Source of the DNA: Lepisosteus oculatus
Taxonomy: Eukaryota; Chordata; Actinopteri; Semionotiformes; Lepisosteidae
Assembly (NCBI RefSeq): GCF_040954835.1
Contig: NC_090706.1
Location: forward strand, 25,739,148-25,803,147
Direction: 5' to 3'
Length of the DNA stretch: 64,000 nucleotides
Made by a program: the position numbers and the translations under genes. The notes below the pieces were generated by a model. That model was not told where the DNA came from and searched no databases. It was given only the letters and a program-made list of their open reading frames with translations. Positions 1 through 12,300 of this stretch are shown here, in pieces (within the stretch, counting starts at the first letter, position 1; every line of letters starts with the position of its first letter).

Positions 1-250
1 ATCAAAGTAAAATATATATATATAATGCTATTGTAATTATATAATGAATGTCAAACTAATTATTGCTGTATTATTTTAAAGGAAAAAAACTGTTAAATAT
101 ATTAGTTGTATCTATCATTAATCCTGTCTTTAGATAGAATTGTCTGATCAGGCTATTTTAGAGCAATATAGGGACTAATCCCATAGTTCATAGGAGGATT
201 TTCTTTATAATGTGACTCTGGAGAAAATGTAGTAACATAATAAAATGCCA

Positions 251-746
251 CTATAATTCCAGGGCCAAAAGATAAAGTGTGATGACCACAATATCTGCAA
301 AAGTGTTTTGGAATTTAAAATATTTTGTAATATTGAAATATGCAATACTATATATGTGTATTTCACCACTAAATATTTCAAACACCTTTGTAGCATGATT
401 TGTTACAGTGCTGACTTCATATTTCAGCATAATATCTACATGAGCGATCATTTCAGTAGTATGATGAACTATCATAATTATAAAAATGACTGTGGCATTC
501 ACTGTAATAGGATGTGATATATGGGTAAATGGAACAACTATCCCAAACGAAATTAACACCAGCAAAATAAGACAGATCAACTTCTTCACACTGCTCCACG
601 CCATTTCCTTGTCCTGTTTTATAAGGGTTATATATGTGTATAATGTCTGCATTTTGTGTTTGTGGGTTGTTCTTGCTGGAGCTGGTATCCTGAAGCTCTA
701 AGTTAGTGGATTTCCAAATGGCTATTTCTGACATTTCTTGAATCAC
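251..746 (-). other. Unrecognised hydrophobic open stretch, two frames
   Basis: Two overlapping minus-strand frames look mildly protein-like. One (746-453) begins with an ATG and is polar. The other (652-251) contains a long hydrophobic segment after the residues AWSSVKK, which would make one membrane-spanning helix. A splice acceptor-like AAAACAG lies at the point where the second frame takes over, and a donor-like AAAG/GTGTTT lies downstream, so one exon of a small membrane protein is possible. I cannot assign a family. A chance ORF in AT-rich DNA is the main alternative. Confidence 0.2.
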
Positions 747-1199
747 ACAAGTTTAAATGAGTTGCTACCGATTAATGGATGTGTAATTCATGATGTCCAT
801 GACTTTGTTTTTTTCTGATTCATAAGGGGAGAAGGGCAGTCTCTCATGTAGTTCTCAGACTGTTTAATTTAGCTTGATTGTGCTTGATTCAGAAACCTGT
901 ACAAAGCACCTAGTCGGTCTTGTGCTTTGAATTGGCTTTTTATCTGTCGTATGAAAACTATAATATATACATGAGACTTTTGTTACAATGTGAATAAATT
1001 ACATTTGTTGACAAATTAAAGTGAATTACTTCTGTTTCCTGTGCGTTTTGTAGTTCTGCATTGGAACAGAGAATTTCTTCACCCTCTGAATTAAAAGATA
1101 AATTAAAAGTGGTCAGATTATGAAAGCTATGGCTACACTTAGCTAAATTTTTTTGACCAATTCCAGTAATCTTAAATCTTACTTTCACGCATCATATCA

Positions 1200-1315
1200 A
1201 CACCCTTCTTCGGGTGTGCTCCACAGCCGAAACGTTGTGTTACTTTTCTTCTCTTTTCAGCATGGAATAAACCTTTTTTCCCTTTGCAGTTTGCGCAGCT
1301 ACCTACTTGAATTTA
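1200..1315 (+). repeat. 3' fragment of dispersed hammerhead-like repeat
   Basis: Contains GCCGAAACGTTGTG followed by a pyrimidine stretch, CAGCATGGAATAAACC and a TTTGCAG...GCAGCTACC tail. The same ordered blocks occur at 2965-3225, 36820-36990 and 59930-60180. This copy keeps only the 3' half, and its stem region is altered. It probably belongs to a Penelope-like or related retroelement family. Confidence 0.6.
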
Positions 1316-2964
1316 TATCATGCGTATACGCCTGCAGCTGAATTTCATTCGCAACACCTCTTCCCAGTTTAGGTGAATGTCTTGGCTGTAACAGGTCTAA
1401 TTCATTTTTGCGCAGGCTACGTGACGATGCTGATAGCCGTACAGGGCAGCCATTGTGTTTTGTGTATTTCGATTCAGCAGTTAAGCTCCCAGCCGGCATC
1501 ACGGGGAGTTGACAAAATCAGAAGTGACAGGAGGATTGCGAGACGAACCGTCCTGATAACCACAGTGTGCCAATTCATCCCAACCGACATTTTCCTTATT
1601 TTCAGAAAACCGTACGAAGCAAGCATACTGCATTGCAGTTTGGGCACAGATGCAGGTGTATAAACACCCCTGCATGAGCACATGTTCTGTTTTTCGTCAC
1701 TTTGCAGATACACGGTTGTTCATTAGGTTTCATACTTATTGTATTACGTCAGAATATTTTTCACCGCGCCCTGTTAGTAACATTTGAAGGTATTTGAAAC
1801 TCGACTGGAGCGCAGGAGCGGGTTTTGTAGAACAAACATACTCATAATATATATTATATATATAAAGCTGAATGTTATGGATATATATGGCAAACAATTT
1901 GGTGTTCTCATTAATTTCAACATTGGCAAAGAAACAGAGGACGGGTCAAAGCTGAAATGAAATTCAGAAAATTAATTTAAAAGTTGACAAAATGCCGTAA
2001 ATACATCATATTCATTCCAACTACAGTAATGCAGGAATAATTATTAATGTAAACGTTTTCTATTTTATGGCACAAATGTGTGTTATATTTGCTTATGGCA
2101 ACGTTTTCTTTTATAGCATTAATGAAGCTGTCAACGAGAGCTTCACTCTTCTAAGGAGTGATAGAGTTTGCAATAAGAAATGTCCTCCAAGGCTGATGAC
2201 CTAATCAAAGAAAAACGGATAGTGCAGAGTACTGGGTGTCAGGGGACAGGGTGGCTATGCTGCGTTTACTGTGGATTTGCAGTTTTCAGCAGCCAAACCA
2301 AAATTGGCTCGATCTTTAAATGGAGTTTATAACACAAGTTCAGGAGGGATGACAACAGCCAAGTTCAATCACACTCAGCTATTAGTAATTTCTAATCACC
2401 CCGACATCATCTCCTCACCTAAAACATTATAAATACTATACCTATTCCCATTCCCTTCCTTGCATGTCTTTTGCATCCCACCTCCACCTCTGCAGCTGCC
2501 CCTTGGTCACTCCTCACTCTGCCTAGGGGTCCCAGCCTCCTTGTCCTGTGGCCATGAGGTTAGATTTAAGCAGGTCAAGTCAAATTTGGACTAAATAATC
2601 CTTTTAGTACACTTAATTCTCCAGTGTTATTATTCCTAGTGAATAAATCTCTTTAATCAAATCAGTTTAAACTCAGTGGCCATTAACAAGTCACACACTT
2701 CATGAAGTTCTTACCTACACAAAGATTGTGACTGTCAGTCTGGGGTGATAATTCCATCTGATGATTCTTTCACAGACTTGAAGACCTAATGACTCATTTT
2801 TATATACATTTAAGGCAATATCTGTCTTTCATGAGAGATGTTAATAAAAAAAACTAGATTAAGCAACAATGACCATTCTGTAAAATGAGTCAATGTATAA
2901 GTCAATATTTAACAAAACTCATCCTTCCCCCTTCTCGCAATGACAGACTTGTTTTCGTGTAATC

Positions 2965-3225
2965 TTCTTTTGACTTCACACCTCTCTCCACTTCACACCA
3001 CCTGAGTGGCCTCACTGCCTCTCCCCTGCTCCCGCCTCCTCCACTCTCCCAGCTTTTGTTCTCCTTTGCTATTTAATCTTTGCTGTCTGCCCTGTCTTTC
3101 TCCACCAGAAGAATGCTCCATAGCCAAAATGTTGCATTTTCTCTCTTCTCTTTTCAGCATGGAATAAACCTTTAAATTGTTCCTTTGCGGACTACGCATG
3201 CTGACACAACTACCCACCTGAACCG
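2965..3225 (+). repeat. Dispersed hammerhead-like repeat, longer copy
   Basis: A roughly 260-bp copy of the repeat family. A CT-rich 5' part (ACACCTCT..., CTGCTCCCGCCTC) is followed by a degraded core (CCAGAAGAATGCTCCATAGCC), CAGCATGGAATAAACC, and a tail ending ACTACCCACCTGAA. The whole length matches the reverse complement of the copy at 59930-60180. The core has lost several conserved positions (GAAA has become AAAA), so this copy is unlikely to be active as a ribozyme. Confidence 0.65.
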
Positions 3226-3229
3226 ATAT

Positions 3230-6200
3230 TTAATCATTCTCGTTATGTTAGTGTGTGTATCATTATTCAGTTTTCCTTGTTCTTGTTTCATGAAAACTTC
3301 ATGTTCAAATCAGATTTAATACTGAAAATAGGCCACACGTTCTCAGGAGCTGTGGAACTGTCTTAGACCACAACTCTGGATTTTGGATTTTGGGATCGGT
3401 TAGCAACTGGCTAGCAAATGGATTGAACACTTGATTCTTGTTTCTAAGCCTTCTTATGTTTGATGATCTTAGTCTGGCAAAGTCAAATAATGAAAAGAAT
3501 AAAAAAAATAAAGCCAGCGGGCAGGTCAAGAGATATGCAAGGGCACAGGCCCTCTAGACAAGCCCAACTGTGAAGGGAATGCAGAGGTGGTCCACGTCGG
3601 ACAGTAAGACTCTTGAGTATGAAAGAAGGGCTACTATTCACATAGAAACACATCCTTATGCGTTTCAGCAATGGCAGGAGATTTTTAGAAGAATTACTTT
3701 TTTTTCCCTAAATTATGATAAAAAAATAATTTAAATATATATTATCTTATGAAAATATTCACCAGTCCAGTACTTTCACCATACCAGATTATATATCAAA
3801 TATATGTAAAACAGTACGATATCCTTCCAAAGTAGTTTCAGTCTGCAGAGAAGTGCATGCAGCTCTTCATGTTGTCTGACAGTGTTTTGTATCGCGTATC
3901 TATTCCATTGGAATGAATTAACCTCTCCTGCATATGTTTAAAAACCGTATGAGAAAAACCGATGTAGAGCAGCTCTGGAACGTACATTGTTCTCTTCTTA
4001 ATTGGGCCTGTGAATAGTTCATTGTCTTCTTGCATATCGCGATTCCACAGGAATCTGGAATGGAATGGAGTCTTGTGAACTTTCTAAACTTTTATTGCTT
4101 ACTTAAGAGGTAGATGTGCAATGATTAAAACTAGTTCAAGTCAGACGTTTATTGAATAAAAAAAAGGAAAATAATTCACAAGCTTGCATTTAGTGCACCA
4201 CAAGTCCCACCCACCTGCGCTCCTCTCTTTCCAGCCCTCTCACACAGTTCCTACAACCACTTCAAGCTCAGACATAATCAAACAAGAGGGAAGACAGGAA
4301 TTTAGGGAAAACAACACACTTTGCCTATACATGCCATGCTGCACCTTAATCAAAACTATCAACACAATCAGAACAGCACATACAATACAACGCAACTGAA
4401 TTTTGCAGAAGATATTGAACTTATGACATGAAAATAATCTTCTGACTTTTTCCAATCTTTTAATAATAGGTTGCTAATGTTGTTATCAGTTTTACAAAAG
4501 TATAACATGACACTAAAACACAAAATATTATAGGAGCTGAAACAGTTACAGAAATGGACAGAAGTTCATACAATAAACTCTAAAGTGCTTGCCTGAAAAA
4601 TTGGAAAAGTGTGTCTCTATGTGGGGGATGGTGTGGTTGAAAAGTGGTGGATGCATTATACCTGAACATTTCCTGTACTGACCTCGCATGAATATTATCA
4701 TCTCACTGTTTATCTGCAGAAACAAAGCACATACAATTAAAAAACCCCATTGTATTACCTTATTATGTTAATACCCAAAGTGAAACGAATCAATGGATCT
4801 GGAATATCAGACATTTTTCTCATTAGTTCCATTCCAAAAGCACATTATCATTCATATTTGGATCTACTGTCCCTAAACAGTCCTCACGTTTACTTTAATC
4901 TCTGAGTTTTGGTTAATATACAGTAGCTCATTTTTGTTCTTAGCTAGGAGTTGCGCCTTTTTGATAGCCCCAGTAAAATCATGTATCCCTTTTTTACACA
5001 TTCATATAAATCACTAAGCATCATTAATAGTTTATAAATTGTCAGTATTTAAAAGGCCCATCTTCCCTGGTGTTTTATATAATCTGAAAGAAGAGAATAA
5101 GAAAAATATTTTTCATAGCTTAGCAACTAGTACCTAAACTAAACATTAAAAAAGTAGACATTCAAAACACAACACATTAGTTGTTCTAACTGTAGTTTGT
5201 TGAGTTTTTACTGTCGCACAGTATACATTAAATTTAGTATACAACATTTTTAAATGGTGTGTTTCCATGACTGAGTTGGCACAGAATGAGTGTTTAATTT
5301 TAGAGTTCAACAGCGTGATCCTTATTGGTCTAGTATTGTTTTCCTTTGCAACAACTGAAATAATCACTGGTTAATTGCATTAATAAAAGGGTAGCATCTT
5401 CTATGAAATGTGGTCCATATCATTCTACATTTCACTCCAGCAAAGGATCTCTTGTTAGGTCATAACTAATGTCAGTTATGCTACAAATTAATATATCTAG
5501 CTGATCCAGACGGTTCCTGAACTTTATCCAAGGAAGACACTGAAATAATAGGAAAAAAGTATAATAAAATGTGGCAATGGAACACAAGATGTTTTAGAAA
5601 ATAATTAAAAATTTAAACTTTTATTGTCATTGATAAAGAAATGCCACAGCCAAATGATATTAAAATATTTGAACCAATTCACATTACTATACTGAAATTA
5701 AATATTTCAGGTATAACACAAGACAAAGAGTAAGTTATACAAGCCTATCTGTAATCTGTGCTCCGCCCTGTGGTATACAATAAAACAAAATTGGGTGGAT
5801 TTGGACTTGGAACTCTAAGACTAATATTGTATGAGTGGTGTTTGTGGTCCTCTGAAAAAGTAAAATTAAAAGTGAGCAAAATGAGTACAGTGTAGCAGAT
5901 ATTGCAAAACACTCAGACAAGGCAAATTCTTAACTAGTTCATAAAAAATACTTATGACATAAATTTCATTGCATGGCAGATTGACTCTTACTAAAAGCTA
6001 GCTTTCCCATTCTCTTTGTGCTCCCTGTCCCTTTTCCCAACCTTTAGATCCAGTGACAGGCATGAACTTCAAAGAATGCACCTAAAAAATATCATCACAC
6101 CAGCTCAAGTCCAGTTTCTTGTAAGTCTTCTAAAAGCCTGTGCTAAAATGTGCTGTTTATCCTGACAGTACATTTCATAATTTAAAAAAAAAAGTTTCTC

Positions 6201-6240
6201 CCCATATAGAGTCCGGTCCAGGAATCCACTGAGACATCAG
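3230..6240. other. Region downstream of SOWAHA, no recognised gene
   Basis: AT-rich sequence containing the probable SOWAHA 3' untranslated region. On the minus strand, possible poly(A) signals (TTTATT as written on the plus strand) lie at 5620-5625 and 4148-4153. A minus-strand open stretch at 3838-4035 looks faintly protein-like, but it has no convincing splice sites and I do not recognise it. Confidence 0.55.
5620..5625 (-). terminator. Candidate SOWAHA poly(A) signal
   Basis: An AATAAA on the minus strand about 630 bases past the SOWAHA stop. It is the nearest clear canonical hexamer downstream, but several other A/T-rich hexamers are close and no transcript evidence is available. Confidence 0.4.
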
Positions 6241-6251
6241 TGCTTGCTTAC

Positions 6252-7889
6252 TTACAAAAATAACTCAGACACAGGTCTGCGCTTGACCATACCCCCCTTC
6301 CGCTCTTCATCCTGTTCCTCACTAATAGAATAGAAGCCTGGCCTTTGCTTGGCATGTTTCTTTTTAGTTCCCAAGTGAGGATTGAACAGCCTGCTGAGTG
6401 TCTGGCTCTTAAAGGTTTTGAGGTGTTCCTGAAACCGGTCCTCGTCTTCTCTTCTTCTCTGAATATTATCCTGATGCATTATGTGGGGGTCTCCTAACAA
6501 CTCTTTGACCTCTGCTGACACCTTTTTCTGCAGATATTGATAGGGCTTCTTGCCACTGTTATCTCGGATGTGGCTGTTCGCACCATAGTCCTGGACTAGC
6601 GTTGCCAGTAACTGTTCGTGGCCATGTATGGCAGCGATGTGCAGTGGTGTGTAGCCCCCGTAGGTCTTGGCGTTCACATCAACCTCTGTGCCACCTCTCT
6701 TGGAGACCTCGATGATTTTGCCCACCATGCAGCTGTTCCCACTTTTGGCTGCCCAGTGGAGGGCCGTGAAACCAGACATGAAGTCCCTCTTCCCTGCCAG
6801 ACTGGTGTCCCGCAGGAGGAGGCCATAGGCTTGGGTCCACTGTCCTGCTGCCGTTTTCACCAGCCACTCGTGTTCTGCCGGGTCCAGGGGTATCCCATCC
6901 GAGCTCACCTGATCCTCGCCTGGTTTGATGATCTTGGAAACGCGTTTCAAGTATGGTGAGTTAGGAGCGGCAGTTTCCTCTAGCTGTCTCCTCTTGGTTC
7001 TAGGCGACCTGTAATGTTCATGCTCTAATGGGCTCTTTTGTTGAAGTTTCTCTTTGTTCTCCTCACCAGAAGATAAAGTATTTATCTGGGGTGGAGGAAC
7101 TCTGAGGGGAAGCATATAGGGTTTCTGAACTGGTTTTTGGTTGCCTAGGTTTAACGTGTCTCTGACCAATGACCTCTCCTGTTTCTCCTCCTGGTAATGA
7201 GCAGGAAGATCCGGCTGTGATTGTGAGTTTGGGGCTAAACGATCGGGCACAGCCACAATTGCGAAAACAAGACCGGTCTTCCCAGTCTTTTCAATTACGC
7301 ACCCGACGTCCGCAGAAAATGTGGACTTCTTAGCCTTTGAATGCTTGTCCTGTGTGGTTTTCATAGAAGCGGCTTCGCTACCGTCAAGAACCGCTGCCGG
7401 GGTGTGTGACGAAGCCCGAGTTCTGTGTAACGCCAATTCAAGGAACGAATCACTCGAATTTCTCTTTAAAAAGCCTTCGTTGGTGCTTGAAAGCATTGTC
7501 ACATTATTGTTTTCAAGGTCGGAAGACAAGGTCTTACCTACAGCACTTTCATATTGTCCACTGTGATCTTCACCTGTAGTAGGTGACGCCAATTCACTTA
7601 TTGTTTCTGACCTCTTTTCTGCGTTGGAATTTGCGGGCACAGTTGCGTCCTCTTTCACCAGATGCTGCAATTTTTTCTTGATCACAATGTATTTAACCCC
7701 CTCGCAGTCTTTCACTACCGCGACATTGTTCACAAACCTTTTAAAGAGGTCTCTGTTTTGTTTCTTTTCCTCGGGATCGCCGCAGTTTAGTAGACCTTTA
7801 AACTCGCTCAGCATATCGGAGTTTTTAGCTTTGCCGCCCCTGTCCAACAGGAATTTTAAAACTGTGTCTTGAGTCAGAATCACATCCAT
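6252..7889 (-). CDS. SOWAHA: Sosondowah ankyrin repeat domain protein A (SOWAHA)
   Basis: Intronless 545-residue ORF, close to the length I recall for human SOWAHA, which is also single-exon. Residues 1-80 form the conserved N-terminal domain of the family (start MDVILTQDTVLKFLLDRGGK). Residues 81-330 are low-complexity and polar. Two ankyrin repeats follow, at about 371-400 (GFTALHWAAKSGN) and 410-443 (GGYTPLHIAAIHGHEQLL). The basic tail ends VKRRPVSELFL. The ATG at 7889 is the first in frame and opens the conserved domain. The molecular role of the family is poorly known; ankyrin repeats suggest protein binding. The gene is divergent from SEPT8, with 1.5 kb between the start codons. SOWAHA rather than SOWAHB or SOWAHC is chosen because SEPT8 and CCNI2 are the neighbours, as at human 5q31. 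Confidence 0.93.
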   Translation of the reverse strand: MDVILTQDTVLKFLLDRGGKAKNSDMLSEFKGLLNCGDPEEKKQNRDLFKRFVNNVAVVKDCEGVKYIVIKKKLQHLVKEDATVPANSNAEKRSETISELASPTTGEDHSGQYESAVGKTLSSDLENNNVTMLSSTNEGFLKRNSSDSFLELALHRTRASSHTPAAVLDGSEAASMKTTQDKHSKAKKSTFSADVGCVIEKTGKTGLVFAIVAVPDRLAPNSQSQPDLPAHYQEEKQERSLVRDTLNLGNQKPVQKPYMLPLRVPPPQINTLSSGEENKEKLQQKSPLEHEHYRSPRTKRRQLEETAAPNSPYLKRVSKIIKPGEDQVSSDGIPLDPAEHEWLVKTAAGQWTQAYGLLLRDTSLAGKRDFMSGFTALHWAAKSGNSCMVGKIIEVSKRGGTEVDVNAKTYGGYTPLHIAAIHGHEQLLATLVQDYGANSHIRDNSGKKPYQYLQKKVSAEVKELLGDPHIMHQDNIQRRREDEDRFQEHLKTFKSQTLSRLFNPHLGTKKKHAKQRPGFYSISEEQDEERKGGMVKRRPVSELFL

Positions 7890-8113
7890 TTTTTCACACC
7901 TGTGTGATACACTGTTGCTACAATAATAACGACTTCAGTGCAGAAAACACATGCCAAGTTCAACCAAGTTTCCTTACTTGCTTGTTTATCACGCAATCTG
8001 TAGTTGGTGTCTTCAGATCTACCTGGAGTTTCCGGGGAGAGTGCCCATCTGGGCTTCATTAGAATAATATATGCGGATAACAGAGAGAAAGAGGGAGGGT
8101 GTTTCGCGTCACA

Positions 8114-8134
8114 GTGCTTTCTGGTAAGTGTAGT
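8114..8134 (-). promoter_or_regulatory. ZNF143-like motif, SOWAHA promoter
   Basis: Read on the minus strand this is ACTACACTTACCAGAAAGCA, close to the ZNF143 consensus ACTACAATTCCCAGAATGC. It lies about 230 bases upstream of the SOWAHA ATG. Confidence 0.45.
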
Positions 8135-9033
8135 CTATTGTATTGGCTTTTAAAAACACTGTTAGAGGCCTTTAAAATATGTAAATTGAGTTTATTTACG
8201 TCAGTTTTCAAACTTTAGGCAGTAGAATTAAACAGGGAATAAGTTTGAACGTGCAAAATAAATACATACATATATTAAAGAACAACATCAGAAAAAAAGT
8301 TTGCAATCAGTGTGATGGAGTAGTTTGAAAGTGTCCATGGGAATTAATTGTTCAGAGCAGTAGCCTGTCGTAGGTTAGTAGGATTCCCTCAAAAATCGCC
8401 TTAGCCCCAAATATCGTGAAGATTTGTGTAGGCTTGAAAAAAGAAACCTTACACGATTTGATCAAATTTACATTGGCCGAGCAACGTCTCACCATCTGAA
8501 GATGATGCTGCAGAAAATATTGGATATACATTATAGTACTATTAAAACTAAAGAGCTATGTATGCTTTTTTCCATTTCCCAAAAATAAAAAAAAATAATT
8601 GGCCATAAATATTGCATTTAACCAATGTGCCGAACCCTTGTGTTCTGTGTAACCATTAGTATTTTCAGCATTATTGTTATCTAAACGCGGTCTAAAGATC
8701 TAAAGGCCTTAAAAAAATTGAAAAACTTGGAATAGTTTTCCATGGGAAACACCCATTCTAAAGTATTACTCAAAACTAAATAAAAATATTGAATAAATAA
8801 ACCGTGTTATATAAACAGAAGTTGCATACAAAGTAGGTCTTAATACCTGTAGCTAGGAATAGCAATTAAGAGAAAATCTACTGGACTTTTAAATAGGCTT
8901 ATTACGTGTGCAATGAAACTGGTGTAAAAATGGAAACATAATTTGTTCTTCAGAACTAGCTGTTAACGGGCCTACATCTTGGACTCTTATCAAATCTCAA
9001 ACTTTTTGATGTATTTCGAAGAGCCAACAGGAA

Positions 9034-9053
9034 ACTACAGATCCCGGGAACGC
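9034..9053 (+). promoter_or_regulatory. ZNF143-like motif, SEPT8 promoter
   Basis: ACTACAGATCCCGGGAACGC matches the ACTACAnnTCCCnGnAnGC layout of ZNF143 sites, about 340 bases upstream of the SEPT8 ATG in a locally CpG-richer stretch. Confidence 0.5.
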
Positions 9054-9371
9054 TTGGGGCGAGACGTTCGCCTCATCACACAATAACCCGGGCTCTGTTG
9101 TCTTTCCAGAAAGTGGAGAACTCAACCGCCTGGCCATTTTTTCTTGTTTCATCACAGCACATCTGTTCTGGCGGGTTGAATGATGAAATTACAAACGGTC
9201 CCGACATAAAACGCTCCGACTTGTGGGAATGGTATTCCTTAACAGTGGGAGTATCCAGGAAGTAGCCATATTGGATTCATTGAGCAGTTCCACTGTGTCA
9301 GTTTAGGGAGAGAAAGACGGAGACAGCCCCTGTTTGCTCTGCTGCTTGATCAAATATTCACACATACTACA

Positions 9372-12300
9372 ATGGCTGCCACGGATATAGACAGATTTTC
9401 AGTAAGTATGCATTCATCAGAAATTCATAGATGAGCTGGACAAGTAATTATTTTCCCCTTCGGGTTTTCTTTAACGTTGTTCACCACAGCCAGTTAGCCT
9501 AAGAAATACAGTAGCGAGCTTGCCTAGTAGTAGTAGCGATTCACATTAATGCTGATTTTGATGTGTTAGTAGTCTGGTGTTTTTAATATTTAAGATACAT
9601 TTAGATGCACGAATCAGGCCTGAATGGAGATAATTGTCATTTACTGTGTGGATCCGACCATAACCTTACTACGTTACTGGCATTGTGCTCTGTTGGGTTG
9701 GCAGGACTAATATAATGGATGGTTATAGGAAAAATTTAGCTTTCAGTATCTGGAGATCCAGTAGATCTAAAATGAAATTAGGTGTTCCCTTAAAACCGTT
9801 AGCTTGTACTGTACGCACTGACAAAATTATAGGTGTAAAGCAGGCAAATTTATAGGTTTTATAAATTTAGCTGTATTAGGTTAATGATGGTTCTGAATGT
9901 TTAAGTTTGTGATTATTTTGAAATGTTTAGACATTCGACTGTGCTGTTTTAAAGTGATGTTTTATGTTAAAGTTTAACAATTGGTTTTGCGCATTGAAAA
10001 CCGTGCGCACATGTACGTATAGTCTTTAAAAGATGAAATCATGATTACTAGTCGTAAATAAAACTACCTCTAAAGCAAATTACACAGGATAAAACCGTAT
10101 ATTGTTATCTTCTGTCAATGTAATTCGGTGGTTAGGTACGCAGATTTTGAATGAAGGCAGCGTTGAAAAGTATCTTATTTAAATCATCTCCTTAACGTAG
10201 TGGAAGACACACCTTATCTCCATACATTATGCATGGAAACGGGTGAAAACAGCCTTCATTTTCATCAGTGTTTTGCCTTCTTTAGATTAACGGCGTCTAA
10301 ATTAATCGTGTCTGTAGTCAGAATTTGTGTATAAAACATGTCAAGTAAGGAAGCATGTTGTTTAAAATCCATAGTGCCTGCCTGATTAGCTTCTGAACTG
10401 GAAACGCACACTTTAAAAACAGACAAATCTTTCAACGCAATTACATAATACACATTGACCTTCAAATTACAATCGGACTGGAGATTGAGAGGGTTGGGGT
10501 CACAGTGAAGCTGTTCTATAATAGGAGATTGCTTTTTTTGAGACCATAAATCTTAGTAAAGCATAGTGATGCGGACTATTGGCCTGCAACGTGGTCCATA
10601 TGTGATGACTCGATTAAAAAAAAAAAAAATCCGAGTATTTCCTTTTGACATTAAGCATTCGCAAAAGAGATTCTTTTGAATTGCCGGATTGCAGGCATTA
10701 AGTGGATTAATAGATTAGCATCAAGCTACTCACCTTCAGGTTAGAGAGTTGATTCCACTTTCGTACTGATTTTAAGCAGAATTGAAGCTAACGATGTGTG
10801 TATGTTATGATGTCATTCAAAAATCAGTATTATAAAGGGTACAATTCTTAAATCGTTATTTGCCCGCTTAGGATTATAAAGAGAGTTTCCCTTGCCCCCC
10901 ACCAAGTCTACATCAAAATGTCTTTGCTATAAACATAGTTCCTGTGAAAAGAAATATGTGAGTTATCTCCTACTGCTTTGAGTTTGCGAAATTATCACTG
11001 TAACATCATTTTAAAAGCTTTTATGCAGTTTGAATAAGATTGGTATGACAGCTTTTATTCTAAGTCTCTTATTATAACGAGGCATATGAATTTAAGACCA
11101 TCTAGTCCAATTATTGTGGTCATCAATAATAAGCAAATTTTGAAAGAGGATGAAAGGTAAAACAAGAAGAAACATATCATAAACAATCTTCATACATTTT
11201 TAGTGGTCGGACATTTCCTAAATGGAGGAAGTTTGCAAGGCTTTGAGACTGTGAAGCAGAAGGATAGGTCCTGCTTCATCTTGCTTTACCAGGGGGGTAA
11301 TTTAGCTCGCAATATGAAAAAAGGGGTGATGAAGACTGTGCAGGAGTGAAATCAACAACCTTCAGCATTGTAGGTGAAGGCAGTTAAAACTGTTAACTTT
11401 TTACAGATAAATCTGTACCTTCACATGATGGGAAGTTGTCTCAGAACCACATACCAAGTTTGAGATTGGTAGTTCTCACAGCTAACAAAAATACAAGCAA
11501 TATCAGACAAGCGCTGCTTTGTTGAAGTGTTTCTTCAATGTAACTCCAGATTACATTTGCTTAATGTTTAAAGTCATCTTGGAACAAAGGCTTTTTTTAC
11601 ACAGCATATGGTATAAACAGCTCTGCCCGTTGTGAAACCATTTGAAGTGTGTAACAAGCTCGTTAGATCTGCTTGATGGCGCTCTCAAAGAAATCAAGAC
11701 TGTTTAAAGCTAATTGGTGGGAAGTGATGTGCAGATCTTAGTATGTGCTTATTTACTTACTATCTCCAGACTATTTAATTCTCAGTATGGTTTTTCCCCT
11801 TAATCAAATAAGTTTACGAATTTGTCAATCGCCAAATGTTTTTTCTCAAGGTCCTTATATCATTAGTACAAAAGATACAGAAAATGAGAAAAATATGAAA
11901 TAATAGTATTCCAACTACCATTCACAATTGTCTAATCTCTAGGTGGACAGACTAAATTGCATCTAAGTATGGCAATATCTCCATGATTAATGTCGGTAGT
12001 CAATGAGAACGAAAATCTAATGACCCCATGAAATAACAGATGAAGAAAACATTCATTATCTTTCTTTGTTGTGTGAGTGCTGAGCTGCAGAGCTCCAGAA
12101 GAATAGGCGATTGTTAGTTGACAGACTGGGCTGAGTTTGTACAGTGCCCTGTTCTTTGCCCTGAGTGACTTGCTACTTATGATTCTTCACTGAATTCCTA
12201 CATTGCTTGGGATAGTTCCTAAGTACAATATCTGGACTGTTTTTCTTACAGTTTAAATATTTTATTCTAAAATGTAATTTCATCTGGGATTCTTGATTTC

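Larger units (their letters stand above)
1..2940. other. AT-rich flank without a recognised gene
   Basis: I see no recognisable gene here. There is a short TA run near 10-24 and another at about 1846-1864. A hydrophobic open stretch on the minus strand (251-746) and a fragment of a dispersed repeat (about 1200-1315) are listed separately. Positions 1340-1660 are richer in CpG than the surroundings and stay open for 96 codons on the plus strand, but the product resembles nothing I know. Confidence 0.6.
7890..9371. promoter_or_regulatory. Divergent SOWAHA/SEPT8 promoter interval
   Basis: These 1.48 kb separate the two start codons and must hold both 5' untranslated regions and promoters. No clear TATA box stands out at either end. 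ACTACA-type motifs near each gene (listed separately) suggest TATA-less promoters using the ZNF143/THAP11 class of factor. The AT-rich middle shows nothing else I can name. Confidence 0.6.

Noticed and set aside
6618-6959. 113-codon plus-strand ORF
   Set aside because: Antisense of the SOWAHA ankyrin region, with no family match.
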